A program made the translations under genes and the position numbers. From the NCBI GenBank assembly GCA_947568835.1, contig OX387607.1, forward strand, positions 9,811,701 to 9,875,700: a stretch of DNA of 64,000 bases, in the 5' to 3' direction. Source of the stretch: Protonemura montana (lineage: Eukaryota; Arthropoda; Insecta; Plecoptera; Nemouridae). A model generated the notes under the pieces. The model was not told the origin of the DNA. It ran no database searches and worked only from the letters and a program-made list of their open reading frames with translations. Within the stretch, counting starts at the first letter, position 1, and each line of letters begins with the position of its first letter. This document shows positions 10,373 to 22,525 of the stretch, piece by piece.

Positions 10373-12850
10373 ACCAAAGTGCACGATAAGACGATTTAAT
10401 ATTAATTATTTTTCTTTTTTCCAGAGCGATCACATTTTCTTCAAGGTCATTCAGTAGAAGACTCAAGGTATGACAATTATCATCAACATTTTACTGAAAT
10501 TTCTAGAATGGCATTCCTATCATAAATTTACAGGAATCTATATAACTTTCTAACGAATTAATCACAAATGCAGCGAATATCATCAGTGCAAAACCACCAA
10601 CGTCTAGCCTTCGCCCGACCATTCCAAGTTTCTAACCTCACTAAATCAGAATTATATATCTTTTTCCACATTTGCTCAGCCGTAATCAAACAACACACAT
10701 TCATTATCATATATTTTTTTATTTCCTTAATCTAGCTCAAATGATAATAGTGTTTCGCCCACACTAATGTCGCCCAACTAATCCTTTAAATAGCCAGCCG
10801 TAATAAAAGTGAAGAACCGGACAGGCGGTCTCCGCTTTGTGGATAGCAATGCAATTGAATTTATGACAGTGAGAGTCTTAGCGTTGCATATTTGCGTATC
10901 ACGGTGGCGCAACGAACGGCCGGTGACGTAGGCAGGTGTATTTGCGCGTTGTCAACAGGTAACGAGGAACGCTGGCGTCGCAGCGGCCACCAAGTGAACA
11001 AACAAAACGTTGTTTACATGGCGGTGAAAAAATACAATTGTCGAGTGAGAAGTTTGATGATACATTTTCTGGACCGCACTCACGTTTGTTGAAAGATTTT
11101 GTGCCTCTGCATTGGTAACGGAAATGGTTTATATGTGGTACCTACGACTTCCATTTTGACTTTCGGACACTAGCATTGATGAGCGTAGCGAGCTAAGCGA
11201 AATCTTTGATTGCCCTAGCGCCAGAAAATAATACTTATTTGTGAGTGTGACATTTTGACATGTTGACATTTTCAGGATAACTATATTCTTGTTCGTAACT
11301 TAAGATTCCCGACCTATGTCAGAAAAGTCTGTCACAGCTTTCTGACCAATGAGAATTTACGAAGTTATTAGAATTTCCATACACTTTTGAACTAATTTGT
11401 CGAACCTAAAGTTCTGAATTTACCTTCTGAATTACCTCACCAAACTTCACATGGAGCAAGGTTAAAGTTTTCAACTCAGTACGTCTTTCTGTTATCTCTC
11501 TATTCACATTTTTGTGATATTATTTATTTAAATTTTACATTTCCTTAAAAGGATCGTTTTTCCCATAGAGATCATTATTATATCAACATGGTGGGTCTCT
11601 ATGGTTGTTTAAGACAATTATGGCTTATTTCGAAGCCACTTCTTCTTGCTTTTTTCACCACCAAAAATTCTACGCTCAATTTGAGACCATTTTGGTACAA
11701 ATATGACCTCCATATCGTGACAACTTTTGAGAAAATAATCGCTTGTCAATTTGCAGTACACTTATGAAAGCGTCATTAATTGTGGCTATATTAAAATAAT
11801 AAAGCTCACAAAACCACACCGATCCCAAGTCAAACTCTCAACAAGCAAACTCACCCTATTCATTCAAAGTTACATAATGATACGCCTATTAGATAGCCTA
11901 TTGCGTCGCTTATATTTATGCTATTTACCTATAGAATAAGTTTCACTGTATACGATATCTATCTATCACAAATTATCTCAACGCTTCACAAACCGAAACC
12001 ACAAATCGTCCACGTCTGAAACACCGACGAGCCGGCGTCCAAAACTTGCGACTAGGTGTAGTTTGTGGCGCGAAAGGGGCGAAGACGGAATTGTTGAATC
12101 ACGAAGTGCACGTCCCCACCCGTGTGTCGAGGTGCTATCACACAGGTATCGGCGCCCTAGAAGGGTGGAGTGCAACAATTCAAAGCGGTCCGGCACATCA
12201 CGGCTATAAGCAACACGGTGTGGGCAGGCGGCGAGAGATGTGTTCTATGCCGGGGATACAGATATATGAAAAAAGAACACACGGCCGTTCGAGTGCAGTC
12301 TAGAAAATGCGTATCTAGCGCGCGTGTGCATGTTTGAGATCAGGAATAAGTTCTGCCCACTCTTGAAATGTCCTCACATGCGATCGCGATGGGGCTCGCT
12401 TGTTTCTGTGGGGTTTTGAGAAAATTCCGAGAGAATTGCGTTTCTGAGTGCTAGTACCGTAGCGTTTCTGAGTACAGTAGCTAGTTAAGTAATAAACAGT
12501 CCGTGAAAAAAACTAAAAAAATATTCACTGCCACTGAAAAACCGTCAATACAGCTCGGTTTTACTAAATTCTTAAGTTTCGAGTCGAGTTTTCAACTTAA
12601 AGAAATATCTGCATTGCAAAGCTTGTGACTGGAAACCCCAATGGCAGTACAATAGCCGTGGAAACAGTTTCAACTAACATAGTTCTCAATTACTGTTCTA
12701 CCGTAGTTGACTCCTCTTACCTATAGTTTAGCTATTTTAACCGTTTCTTTCATAAGAATTGTACGCTCCATCTAGATAATTTAAGGAACAAAATTCCATT
12801 TTTATGCTGAAAAATCAATTATATACAACATAGCTTTAGCCGCTGACAAC
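10373..12850. other. Non-coding stretch downstream of the kinase gene
   Basis: Two moderately GC-rich islands (about 10870-11090 and 12000-12310) carry short open frames on one or both strands, but none resembles a known protein. GCGTTTCTGAGT is repeated at about 12436 and 12461. Confidence 0.45.
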
Positions 12851-12853
12851 CAC

Positions 12854-12859
12854 TTTATT
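12854..12859 (-). terminator. Polyadenylation signal AATAAA of the DCLK-like gene
   Basis: The plus-strand TTTATT reads AATAAA on the minus strand, about 136 bases past the kinase stop codon. It is a canonical signal at a plausible 3' UTR distance. AT-rich DNA makes chance matches common, so the support is positional only. Confidence 0.5.
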
Positions 12860-12994
12860 CACGTTTAGAACTTAATTTTTTAACCTTTTTGTGTGTGTCA
12901 CAACTGTAAAGTAACGCACTTGTGCATCAATTATGAGTGTTATCCCCTGAATCCTGCTGACTTCTCTCCAGTTTTCAAGTCAGGGGGTTGATTT

Positions 12995-14920
12995 TTAGTA
13001 CATTCGTACGTCTCTCCACCCTTCGAGGCTGCTTCGTGACATTCGACGGCTTCTCCTCCGTCTCCTCTTAGCTTCCATCTCGATTTCGCAGTAGCGGTCG
13101 AATTCGTACTGATGGTAATGCCCATCACGAACGTTTGCAATGAATGCCAGGACCTCTCCGGCCGAAAGACGATGGACCGGGTCACGACACAGCATAAGAT
13201 CTGTTGGGAAATAACCATTTTAAGGCTTCCAGCTACCGAATGATTATCATGAGCTATTCGAAACAGATTTTCAAAGGTTAACATTTTTGGCGTCGTCATA
13301 ATCGTCACGGTGTAGGTAAGGGTAAAAATCTGGTGTCCAGACCTTCTCCCACTTAAATTTGGATGGTTTTTTTTTGTGATATCGGACAGAAAAATGACAT
13401 ATACCTGCGAGAATTTTAACCGAGTCATCAACACCATCCCAATCTTCTTCATCGTACTCGATGGGCTGTTTTAGAATGTGTCGAGTACAATTGTCAACGT
13501 TTTTCTCCTCGAATGGCAAAGACTTGGTCACCATCAAATACAACGTGACTCCCGCGGACCATATATCAGCCTTCAGCCCATACCCCGCTCTGGCCACCAT
13601 TTCCGGAGCCATGTACAACAGGAAGCCGCCGTAGTCGTACAGGGGTTCTTCGACCCTGGTCGCCTGATTGAAGTCGGTCAAAACCAATTTTCGTTGGTCG
13701 TTCGCAGTCAACAACATCATGTTGGTTGGGCAGACATCTCGGTGAGCAATTCCTCGCAGATGTAGGTAAGCCAACGCAGAGGCCAAGTTTTCCATGAACG
13801 GTAGGTATTCTTTGTGCTTGACGGAATCGCTGACAATTGCTGATCTTAGGTCTCCGCCGTCGCAGTATTCCGTTACAGAGTAAAGAGCACCGGGGGTTTC
13901 TTCGATGAGAAATATTCTTATGATGTTGGGATGATGAAGTTCTGGCAGTAGGTTCATCTCGTTAAGCATGGGTTTGAGGAAACTCTCCGCAAACAGGTTG
14001 TTCTTGACTCTTCTCGCGATTTTCATCGCGAAACGTTTTCGGGTTGATCTTTCGACGCATTCGTGAACGGCCGTAAAACCGCTACCGGAAAGCATTCTCT
14101 TGATTTTGTACTGAGCATTAACAGCTTCAGGAAGGTAGGTCATCCACGCATCACTCTGCACTGGTACTTCGTTCAGCGCACCAATCGTTTCGTCTTCAAA
14201 GTTACTAACATCGAACATGTCCCAATGTATCTGACACTTTGGGAAAGCGAAAAAGACACAATTTGTGTCAAAGAAGTCTTCTAAACATCTCACTTCAGCG
14301 CAACACTCTTTATAAACTCTGTGTAGCGGCTTTCCCTGGTTGAATGTCACCTGATGGTTGATTCTGTCCATCACCATCTGGAGGTGTGTAGCGTTTGAGT
14401 TTGTCAGATGAACGCGGAAGATTTTTCGTGGCTTCTCGCCGTCTCCTTGGATGATGGTGATGTACTTCGGCCTGAACGTTTTCCCACTGGGTCCACGGTA
14501 CTCCAGAGAGGTGGAACTGCAAGCGCCTGACTGGTGGTGACGTAGCGAGGAGAGAGACTTTGTTTTGATTAGAGTCGTTGTTGATTGGGACAGGACCGTA
14601 CGGGATTGGATGGGATACAAGATACTCTTGAACTGCTCGGTGAGGCAGGTCGCCACGTAGCCTTCGCCGTCCACCAAGTCGTCGATGGCCATTACTTCTC
14701 TGCCGTCAAGCGTGTAAAGACAACGTATTCCTCCTATGTGGAGGAAAACTGAGCCCTGCATTTCTTTTGTAATCGCTTCCAGAAGAGCGGGGACGTCCCG
14801 AAAGTTGGATTTGCGAAATTTGAATAAATGTCCTTTGTACGTAGTGTCGCCATTCCGGTAGACTCGTATTTTGTGGAGCCGATCTAGAAAATAACGGTTA
14901 AAATGAGTTAAATTCTCCAT
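12995..14920 (-). CDS. Doublecortin-like kinase (DCLK family) paralogue, two exons, divergent active site
   Basis: Exon 1 is 14920-13405 (505 codons plus one base) and exon 2 is 13200-12995; joined, they give 573 residues. Seen: a first doublecortin domain at about residues 17-102 (starts KIRVYRNGD), a second at about 151-235 (starts KYITIIQGDGEKPRK), a short linker of about 35 residues, then a kinase domain from about 271 to 530. Conserved kinase residues include VAIK-type Lys300, helix-C Glu321, HRD Asp395, Asn400, Asp416, APE at 438-440, Asp452 and Arg516. The stretch GYGLKADIWSAGV and the 25-residue activation segment resemble DCLK closely. Unusual: the catalytic-loop Lys is Cys397 (HRDVCPTN), DFG is DFN (Asn418), and the third Gly of the P-loop is Ala284. 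Family knowledge: DCX domains bind microtubules and the kinase is Ser/Thr-specific. Weak activity or a pseudokinase state is inference. The C-terminus has a basic patch (residues 550-558) followed by Ser residues. The ATG at 14920 is preceded by an in-frame TAA seven codons upstream. Upstream non-coding exons cannot be excluded. Confidence 0.9.
13201..13404 (-). other. Phase-1 GT-AG intron of the DCLK-like gene
   Basis: On the minus strand the donor reads CTCGCAG|GTATATG and the acceptor reads TTATTTCCCAACAG|ATC. The split codon becomes GAT (Asp506). Removing these 204 bases joins the kinase helix text VDDSVKILA to DLMLCRDPVHRLSAGEVL, which matches the layout of the end of DCLK kinase domains. 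This homology across the join is the main support. Read-through of the intron would add 44 unrelated residues and stop at 13271, truncating the kinase domain, so an intron-retaining transcript would encode a broken protein. Confidence 0.88.
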
Positions 14921-17900
14921 TAGATGATTTAAAATAAATTAATCTACGTTTAAATCCACTTACTGATTAATTTTTGGTCGCTTGGTCGAAAGAAGTGTTT
15001 TTTGGTCAACGGCATTTTTTGGCTGCTTATGGCACACTAAACCATGGTAACATGCATGTTCATTATAACCAATTCAAGAATCGATAAAACAACATTTCGT
15101 TATCTTGTTGTCAAAATATCGTTTGCCATGAATACACAACAGTTTCAACTCTATTGTTTCTGAGATTCGGACTCAAGCTTTTAACAAGGAAACAGTGGGG
15201 GAGTTGTCATGACTCCCAAAGAGGTCTCGACGTCATTCGATCACGTTTCCCAGTTGTTGTGGTGTACTTAACCCAAGATGCGAGTTTTAAAAATGATTTA
15301 TCTTTCTTAACTTGTTCGCCGGTAGAATCTATCTTGCTTTTCGTTTAAAAGATCGCCAATTGTTTCACTTGAGTGGCGTTAAATCTTTCAGCTGTCGTCG
15401 TACCATCTTTGTCGCTCTTTATGTCCATTCCACAAGCAGTCTCTCTGCGTCTACTCCACTTTCCCTGCGTTTTGCATCTCACTCGCACTTTATTGTCCGA
15501 GGGAACTATTTTTCAATCACTGAACCGCAAGCGTCGGTCGATTTGATCTCATTTGTACCGTCATTCGAGCATCTGCTCTCAACTATCGCTGTCAATCAAT
15601 ACTGTATTTTTATACCACTTGCCCAAACAGTTGCAATGGCCGTCATTACTTAACGCAGCTTATAAACAGAGGTGCATTATATTATGCTCTTACCTTCTAA
15701 GTCGTATAATTGAATCGTACAAGGCAAGATGGGAGTATATTTCGTTTAAATTCTTACGTAAACACAACAAAACCCACGGCCGTTTCTTCAAATAAGAGTA
15801 ATTTAATTAAACAACCTATCAAATTGCAATTCCTTATTGAAAAGAAATAAAAGATTATTCCTTGCATAATTTTCCACCTCCACCACTTCACTTGCAATCT
15901 CACCTATAACAACACACTAACCACCCACACTTGCATGTCGTACCACACATACCTATATAAATATATGCACTTTTTTTTTTAGTAAAAAATATCAAATTTG
16001 AACTTCCTTATGGTGATGTTTCACTTTCATGTCATGTCCATGAGATTTGGACTGTTCAACAAATCATTTACTCTCATCTCTTTTTCTTAAGTCCCAGTAT
16101 GTTCATGACAACATAAATAAGAAGTCCAGTAACCTTCTTCATGCACACATTTCTTGAGCCACTGCGATTCAGAAAATAGTTCTGCGCTCGCCGCCACCAA
16201 CCGTCTTGTCCTGGCACGCCACTTCCCACGGGTCTAGTCAAGAAACTGAGAATAAGAAGAGGATATTACAAACACGTAAGGATGTGAAGAAGACTGTGGC
16301 TTTTCTCTGAGAGGCTGGGTCATCTACTTTGAGTTAGCAACAAGACATTGTCCCTGCCTAGACCGGTGCAGTTCAGTCCAAATAGCAGGAAATGTCGGGA
16401 TTAACATTGCATGAGATATCATAACAAGTCATAAACAGTTATTAACTTACAATTAGCATTACAATTAAAATTAATGAAGCTTGCAGGTACACTAAGATAT
16501 TCGTCCGAAATGTATACCGTATTTAAAAGTCTGTAAGAAAAGGAACGGAAAATACGGCAAAATTCCTGAAGAAGTCAAACTGAAATAATTGTGTAATTGT
16601 ATTATTCCATTTGGTCAGTAATAATTTCTATATAAGTTACCCATGACTGTATTTCATACAATTGTCCGCCCATGTGCATTGCTAATAAAACCAATGATTC
16701 AAGTCGATAATAAGAAAGCCGTTTCCAGATGTAAATTATGTTGATTCACGCAGGTTTTACGCGATTCGAATCGGCGTTTAGCCAGAGTTACCGCCTCGAC
16801 GCATGCCGTTGGAAGGGAACAGGTTGACTTTGTGCCTGGCTATCGCGTTGCCGCCAGTTATCGATCGCTAACGTGACTAGCTGTCGACATTTAACGCTCT
16901 TCCTTGAACGCGCCGAGAAGATCGAATATCACTTTGATGTAATTGTAACAAACCGTTCATATTTCTGTACATTCAATACGTGGTAATCTATGTTTTTTTT
17001 TGTTAAAATTTTGTTGTATATTGAAACAAGTAGCATTTATTATTTTTTTTATTTTACAAAGAACTGCTAGAATAAAATCTAGAAATGCGTATTTTGAACC
17101 TTTCTTTTAAAAATTTAAAAGCAAGATAGTTAAATTTGGCAAAATTGGATTCGCTTAAGCCATATTTAGTTGTATATCTTCATCACACTAGTTCGTTTTG
17201 TTCTTGATTATCCTAGAAATCTTACTACCTAAAGTTTAAACGGTAATGTCTAAATAATGTCTTTCAAACACTCCCTGAACTCATTGCAATCATATAAAAA
17301 AGGAAACAGCTACATCGAGGGCACATACGGAATTGCGAAATGAATGTTCAAGGAATCTACAATCGGAGGCGATCTATCCTAATGAATTAAATTCTTGGCA
17401 AAGGTTGCCAACAGATTTTTTAGCGCATTTTTAACGCTAGACTGCGAAAAGTTATCAAGGATGATCCGCGTCTTCGAAGACAATGGCTAATTTTACATAA
17501 TTAACAACATCGTAAATTGTATTGACCATCTGTCAGTCGCCAGACAGCGTTTAAAGTGTAAGATGGAAGTGGAGTAAAAATGAAAAATCATGAAATAAAT
17601 CATGGGAAAACTTTGTCGATGGCGATCTCTGGTTTGCTTGTCAGCAATTATAGTCTAACGCGCAGACTATTAAATTCACGAAAATCGTATAAAAATATTG
17701 CAGCTCATGTTGTGATACCCAATTTAAACCACGCAAGTAAAAGTGAAAACTGTTTGCATCGAAGCATAGATCACAGAAAACCACCCGGGAAAGAAACATT
17801 CGGAATCGATTTAAATTGCAATGTAGCATTCTCGCATAACTTACAAGCATCGTAGTGAAAATCTGCTGCCACGATTTGAGTAAAATCTGTACAATAAACG

Positions 17901-20900
17901 CTCACGAGTGTGCATGATTAAAGCAAAAGAGATGTCTTCTTCTTAGCCGACCTTTTGAAAGTCCCGACCGATAGGGCAGTGGCGTATTAGACCCTAACTC
18001 TCTGTACAGGATTAGATTGAATATAAACACAAGTACAGAATCTCTAAGATCTTTCCCCCACGAGATGAGGTATCCTGTGTTTTCGAACTTGACAAGGGAA
18101 CGAAACCAGAAAGATAACACCTTTTACGCATTAAGATAAGTTAATTTAAATCAAATTTATTTGTTTTTTCTCATAAGATTAACACAGAAAGCCCATTAAA
18201 TCACTATGTCCCAAATCTGCCTTATGAATTTTTCTATGGATAATGGACACTGAAAAATGCACTGCCCTTATTGACGCGAAATTGACGTCAAGAACAGGGG
18301 TTCCTCGTTAAACATGCGTATATCAGGACTTTCTTCGCTTCAAGCAACTGAAATTGGAGGGTTTTTGTAAATCAAGTTGCCTTTATTTTTTGCGTTCATA
18401 GAAAACACTAAAAAAGAAAACCCAGCCTCGAAATCTTAGCACAGAGTCGATGTTTAGGCTCCTTAACCAACGACCTTACAAACAGTATCAAGCTTTAGTC
18501 GTCGGCGAGTGACAAATCTGAATTCCACTGATTTTCGTGGTATATTCACCGCGTACTCGTTTTATTGCCACTACTTCTCTCATGAAACTAAATAAAATAG
18601 TGTCGTTTTACTTGTTTAGGGACTTTTTTCCTTTTTATCGTAGTATGTAACAGCATAAGTGCTCTTATCGATGCATCCTATATCTTTTTATTTGGCAGAA
18701 ATAAAAAAACACATAAGCAAACCCATTCAATTCCAATGCATTTTTATGTTTCCTCGCCATGTCGAAACATAATAATAACCACTAAATTATCGTCGATTCT
18801 GTTCTGACCAATCCCATTGCCTAAAATGCACTGTCCAACGACCCTCTCCGGTTCATGCCAGTCCCTAGCAGTCTGAGATAATCTCGCCAGCGAAGACTCC
18901 AGCTCTGAATCTCACTCTGGACCAAACCAATTTAGACGGGACGGTTAATGGACGCTTGCTGGACGCGATCCCAAAGTCCGATAACGTGGTCACGTGGTCT
19001 GGACCAGTAGTTAACAACCACCCTCCACCGTGATGTCATCCCCCTCGCCCCCCCCTCCCTAAACATCCCCCCGAAATCATCCGGATCGAAACAACTTAAT
19101 CCACCCTCGCGAAAATCCGTGAAAATACTCGGCTCGAGCAATTTGTATTGATAAAAGTCGTTGAGACCTTTTGTGTTAGCTATTCGATGTAATTTAGAAC
19201 TCGATGAAAAGTTACTGCCATTTCCATTCATCATGAGTCTCGTTTTAAATTTCGTCCGATTGAAGAATTCTATCTAATACAATTGCGTAATTCACTTTCG
19301 TTGATCGAAACAACGTATTTTCGAAACAAAAGACGTAACTTTTAAAGTGACAGATCAAAATACTAAAAAGCTTTAAAAAAAAATCGGAACAGAGTCAAGT
19401 TTCCAGACTATATCACTCGGTCATGAACATGATTTACAACGCAAGTGCTTTTCAACGGGGTCAGAGATACGGTTCGACTCGGCGGTATGAGGTATAGAGA
19501 TCATTCCGACCTCAGTTCAAACAAAAACATTGCGCCTCAGTTCCGCAATTCATAACAAATCATTGTCGTGTATCAAGAGGATTTGAAAAAAATATCCGCA
19601 GCGATTTTCACAGACGGTCGGTGGCTGCGCGACTGCACGCTGCGCGACATCATACTGTCAAATTGTCGTGCTCAAAGCTTGCTACTGGTACTGTTAGAGA
19701 TGTTGTAGACGTTGATCTCGTTACTCGGCTTTGGTTGCTACCTCTTTGCAGACCGTACGGTATTCATCTTGGAAATGGGCATGTGGGCGAGAAGGAAGAT
19801 ACGAGCTGTGGCGGATCTTTGTCGGTGATGCAGAGGCGTTTAGAGCTCATCATTATTGTCACTGTTGAACAAACACTCTGAGGGATTGAAACTTATGTTT
19901 GAAAACAGGTGATATTTGTGCAATTATTTTGAAGTTGATGGCGTTACTGACGATTGTTTGTTACTTCTGCAGGAGTTAAGATGAGCTGTAGTTGCAAAGA
20001 AAGACAACTTTTTTTTTCACGGACAAATAACGATGGTTGTAGTCCAAAATCAGAAATAAAATTGAGACTGCGGTCCTCGTAGCGCTCTCATTTTTTCAGA
20101 TACCTTCCGTGAAATATTTCATCGAACGTTTTTCAAAAATTACATTTTCAGATAGATTTAGGCCTTTAACCTTATCAATGGATCGTGTCAGCTTACAATT
20201 TCACATTCAAATTTGTGGCAACCGTTGCTTGTTCCCTCGCATTATTTACGTTTGTTATTACCTCAAGTAGCTATTTCATCACTTTTCCTAATGACATCGA
20301 AACTATGGCTTTGTTCACAATAACCAAAAACCAAAAGTCTTAATTCCCAGCATACAATTGCCATTCCTTCCGACCACCCTTGACAAATCATTGCCTTGCC
20401 ATCCCGATCCACCACTGGCAAAGAAAGACAGAATAGAGAGCGTCAACGGTGCACGTGACAATTACCATCTCTACATTCAGTAGATCATTCGCAGGTCGCG
20501 TAGCCGGACACTCTTTCCACGCAGCAGTCTGACGCAAATCTTTCGCGCCTAGGTTCGAGCCCAGGTACGCGCCCACACGCCCAGCAGCGTTGAGCACGAT
20601 TTCTACTGGCGAGATGGCACGCAAAGGAAGATTTTATTGCTCGCTTTGATTACTTTTATTGGCCGAATGTTAAATAAGATGTAATAACACGATCGTTAAA
20701 TATGATTTAGTTTTAAATAAACTGCTTAGTCGATGGTTTAAGGCTTGAAGGTATAATAATAAGAGAGCGGCGTTATGTACTTCTTGTAAATTGTTGGCTT
20801 ACATTCATTTTGATAGCAAGATAAGATTTTAAACTCTATGGGAAGTTGAAGGAGTGCATTTGGCTCCAAATTTGGTGACCATAGGAGGAGTTGGTTTGTC

Positions 20901-21959
20901 ATGCAGAGTAATATACTATACCTAATTTTATTTGGGCGAGAGAACGGGGGAGAGGAGACACTCCCATAGAAACAAATAACCGTAAATGTAATGAAAATTA
21001 ATTGTCATAATCATCAAGTTTTTGGGATATTTGTGTAGCTTATTTATGCGTTTTGCATCAATTTGAGTGCAAATCGTGTACTTTTATGATTTTTTTTTTA
21101 ATAACTGTTCTTGTTTATATGCTAAGCTATGTCCAACTAAATAAGCAACCGGAAGTTAAGATAAAAATAGAAGTATCTGATTGGGACCATCGATAACTAT
21201 CAATTACCTTTAGAATATGAAATCATAAAACTGACCCTTAGTTTAACTGAATTTAAGAGTAAATTTTCTCAAATCAAGTGTTTTTAAAGACATCTGCTAT
21301 TAGAATTCACAAAAATACTCCCACACGAATTCTTTAAAAACTCAATGAACACTGACCGCTAAGTTGATATAATGGAGTGTCTAGAATGACACAAGTGCTG
21401 ACTGGCTTGCCGCTTTGCGATGAGTTTTTCCGGACGACAGAGCAAAGCGTGGTACCAACAATCGTCCGACAATCTTCGTCTTTGGGTTGGCCAGCATTGA
21501 TCTCTTGACCCGATCTCGGTCGAGTGAAAGACCACGCTATGAATACAATGGAGACGCGCACAAGGGACACCTATGGTATTAGTCAACAAAGCAATTGTTA
21601 TTCACTGCGTTTACGTTTCGAGTCCATGGTCGAGATAATTTCAGTTGGTCACAAAAGATTTTAAATTATTTCACTTTTTTTTTGTGGTTGCGTTTGAAGT
21701 TATATTTTATATTCTGGCCAAGACTTTTGGGGTGATATTTTTTAATCAGTAATTAAATCACGTGCTCGGCTACCAAATAATGAATGGTTATGTTTGTTGA
21801 TGTCCCGAAATGTTTGTGACATGGGATGTTCCTGCTTCAGATTGAAGCGATATGGACCAAAGTTTTTACTACTGACCGCACTGAATCTCATTATGAAGGT
21901 TTGGGAAAAACCCTTTCCTGTTGACAGTAAACTTCAAAAATCCTGCAGTCCTATTTAAG
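14921..21959. other. Upstream flank of the kinase gene and intergenic DNA
   Basis: The first several hundred bases should hold the kinase promoter and 5' UTR, but no TATA box or initiator could be assigned. GC-richer islands occur at about 16740-16920 and 18840-19080, with short open frames and no recognisable domains. The segment 20460-20620 contains GGTTCGAGCCC, a B-box-like site on the plus strand lacking a clear A box. No repeat family of this window was found here. Confidence 0.45.
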
Positions 21960-22525
21960 TCAGTTCTTTTGAGATCACCGAAGTTAAGCAACATTGGGCT
22001 GGGTCAGGAATTGGATGGGTTACCACAGAATGATTTGGCTTGTTGAAAACACCTGCTCTCGTGAGATCACCGAAGTTAAGCAACAGTGGGCTGGGTCAGG
22101 AATTGGATAGGCTACTACAGAATTCTTTGGCTTGTTGGAAACACCGTTTCTCGTGAGATTGTCGAAGTAAGCAATAGTAGGCTGGGTCAGGAATTGGATG
22201 GGCGACCGTCCAGTTAGTTCTGTTTGGGAGGGATGTGTGAGGGATTAAAGTAAAGTTAGTAAAACTAATTCACCTTGCTTATCAATCTCTCGACAGCATG
22301 GATTTGTGGAGGAATCCTTTTTGAATTGCCTTTGGGAAGGGACGTTAAACAGGGGGTCTTCTTGGTGCTCTTTGACAGGAGTAGCCAGCACGTGCTATCA
22401 CCGGGATTTCTCTCTTCCCTTCTTTCCTTACCATCGCCCACTTATCACTGACGCTATATTAGACCGAGTTACAAGGCTCGTTGTCAAAACAATGTGTCGT
22501 TAAACACTTCAGTCTAAAATGAAAT
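21960..22525 (+). mobile_element. 5S-SINE family copy F with three tandem 5S heads
   Basis: The segment AGATCACCGAAGTTAAGCAA, derived from 5S rRNA, occurs at 21972 and 22064, and a slightly diverged version at 22156, an exact 92-base spacing. Each unit also holds GGGCTGGGTCAGGAATTGGA. The first two units end in CACAGAATGATTTGGCTTGT or a close variant that links to the next head. The third continues into the usual body (AGTTCTGTTTGGGAGGGATG, core at about 22285-22310, tail block GTTGTCAAAACAATGTGTCG). The other copies in the window have a single head. Confidence 0.9.

Noticed and set aside
12940..13452. 170-codon minus-strand frame covering the intron and exon 2 in another frame
   Set aside because: It reads exon 2 out of frame. 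The spliced frame restores kinase subdomain XI, so the 170-codon frame is a shadow.
13478..14284. Plus-strand frames across the kinase gene
   Set aside because: They are antisense shadows of the DCLK-like exon, which has clear homology on the minus strand.
20545..20570. Possible tRNA at the GGTTCGAGCCC site
   Set aside because: A B-box-like sequence is present, but no A box or cloverleaf could be formed upstream.
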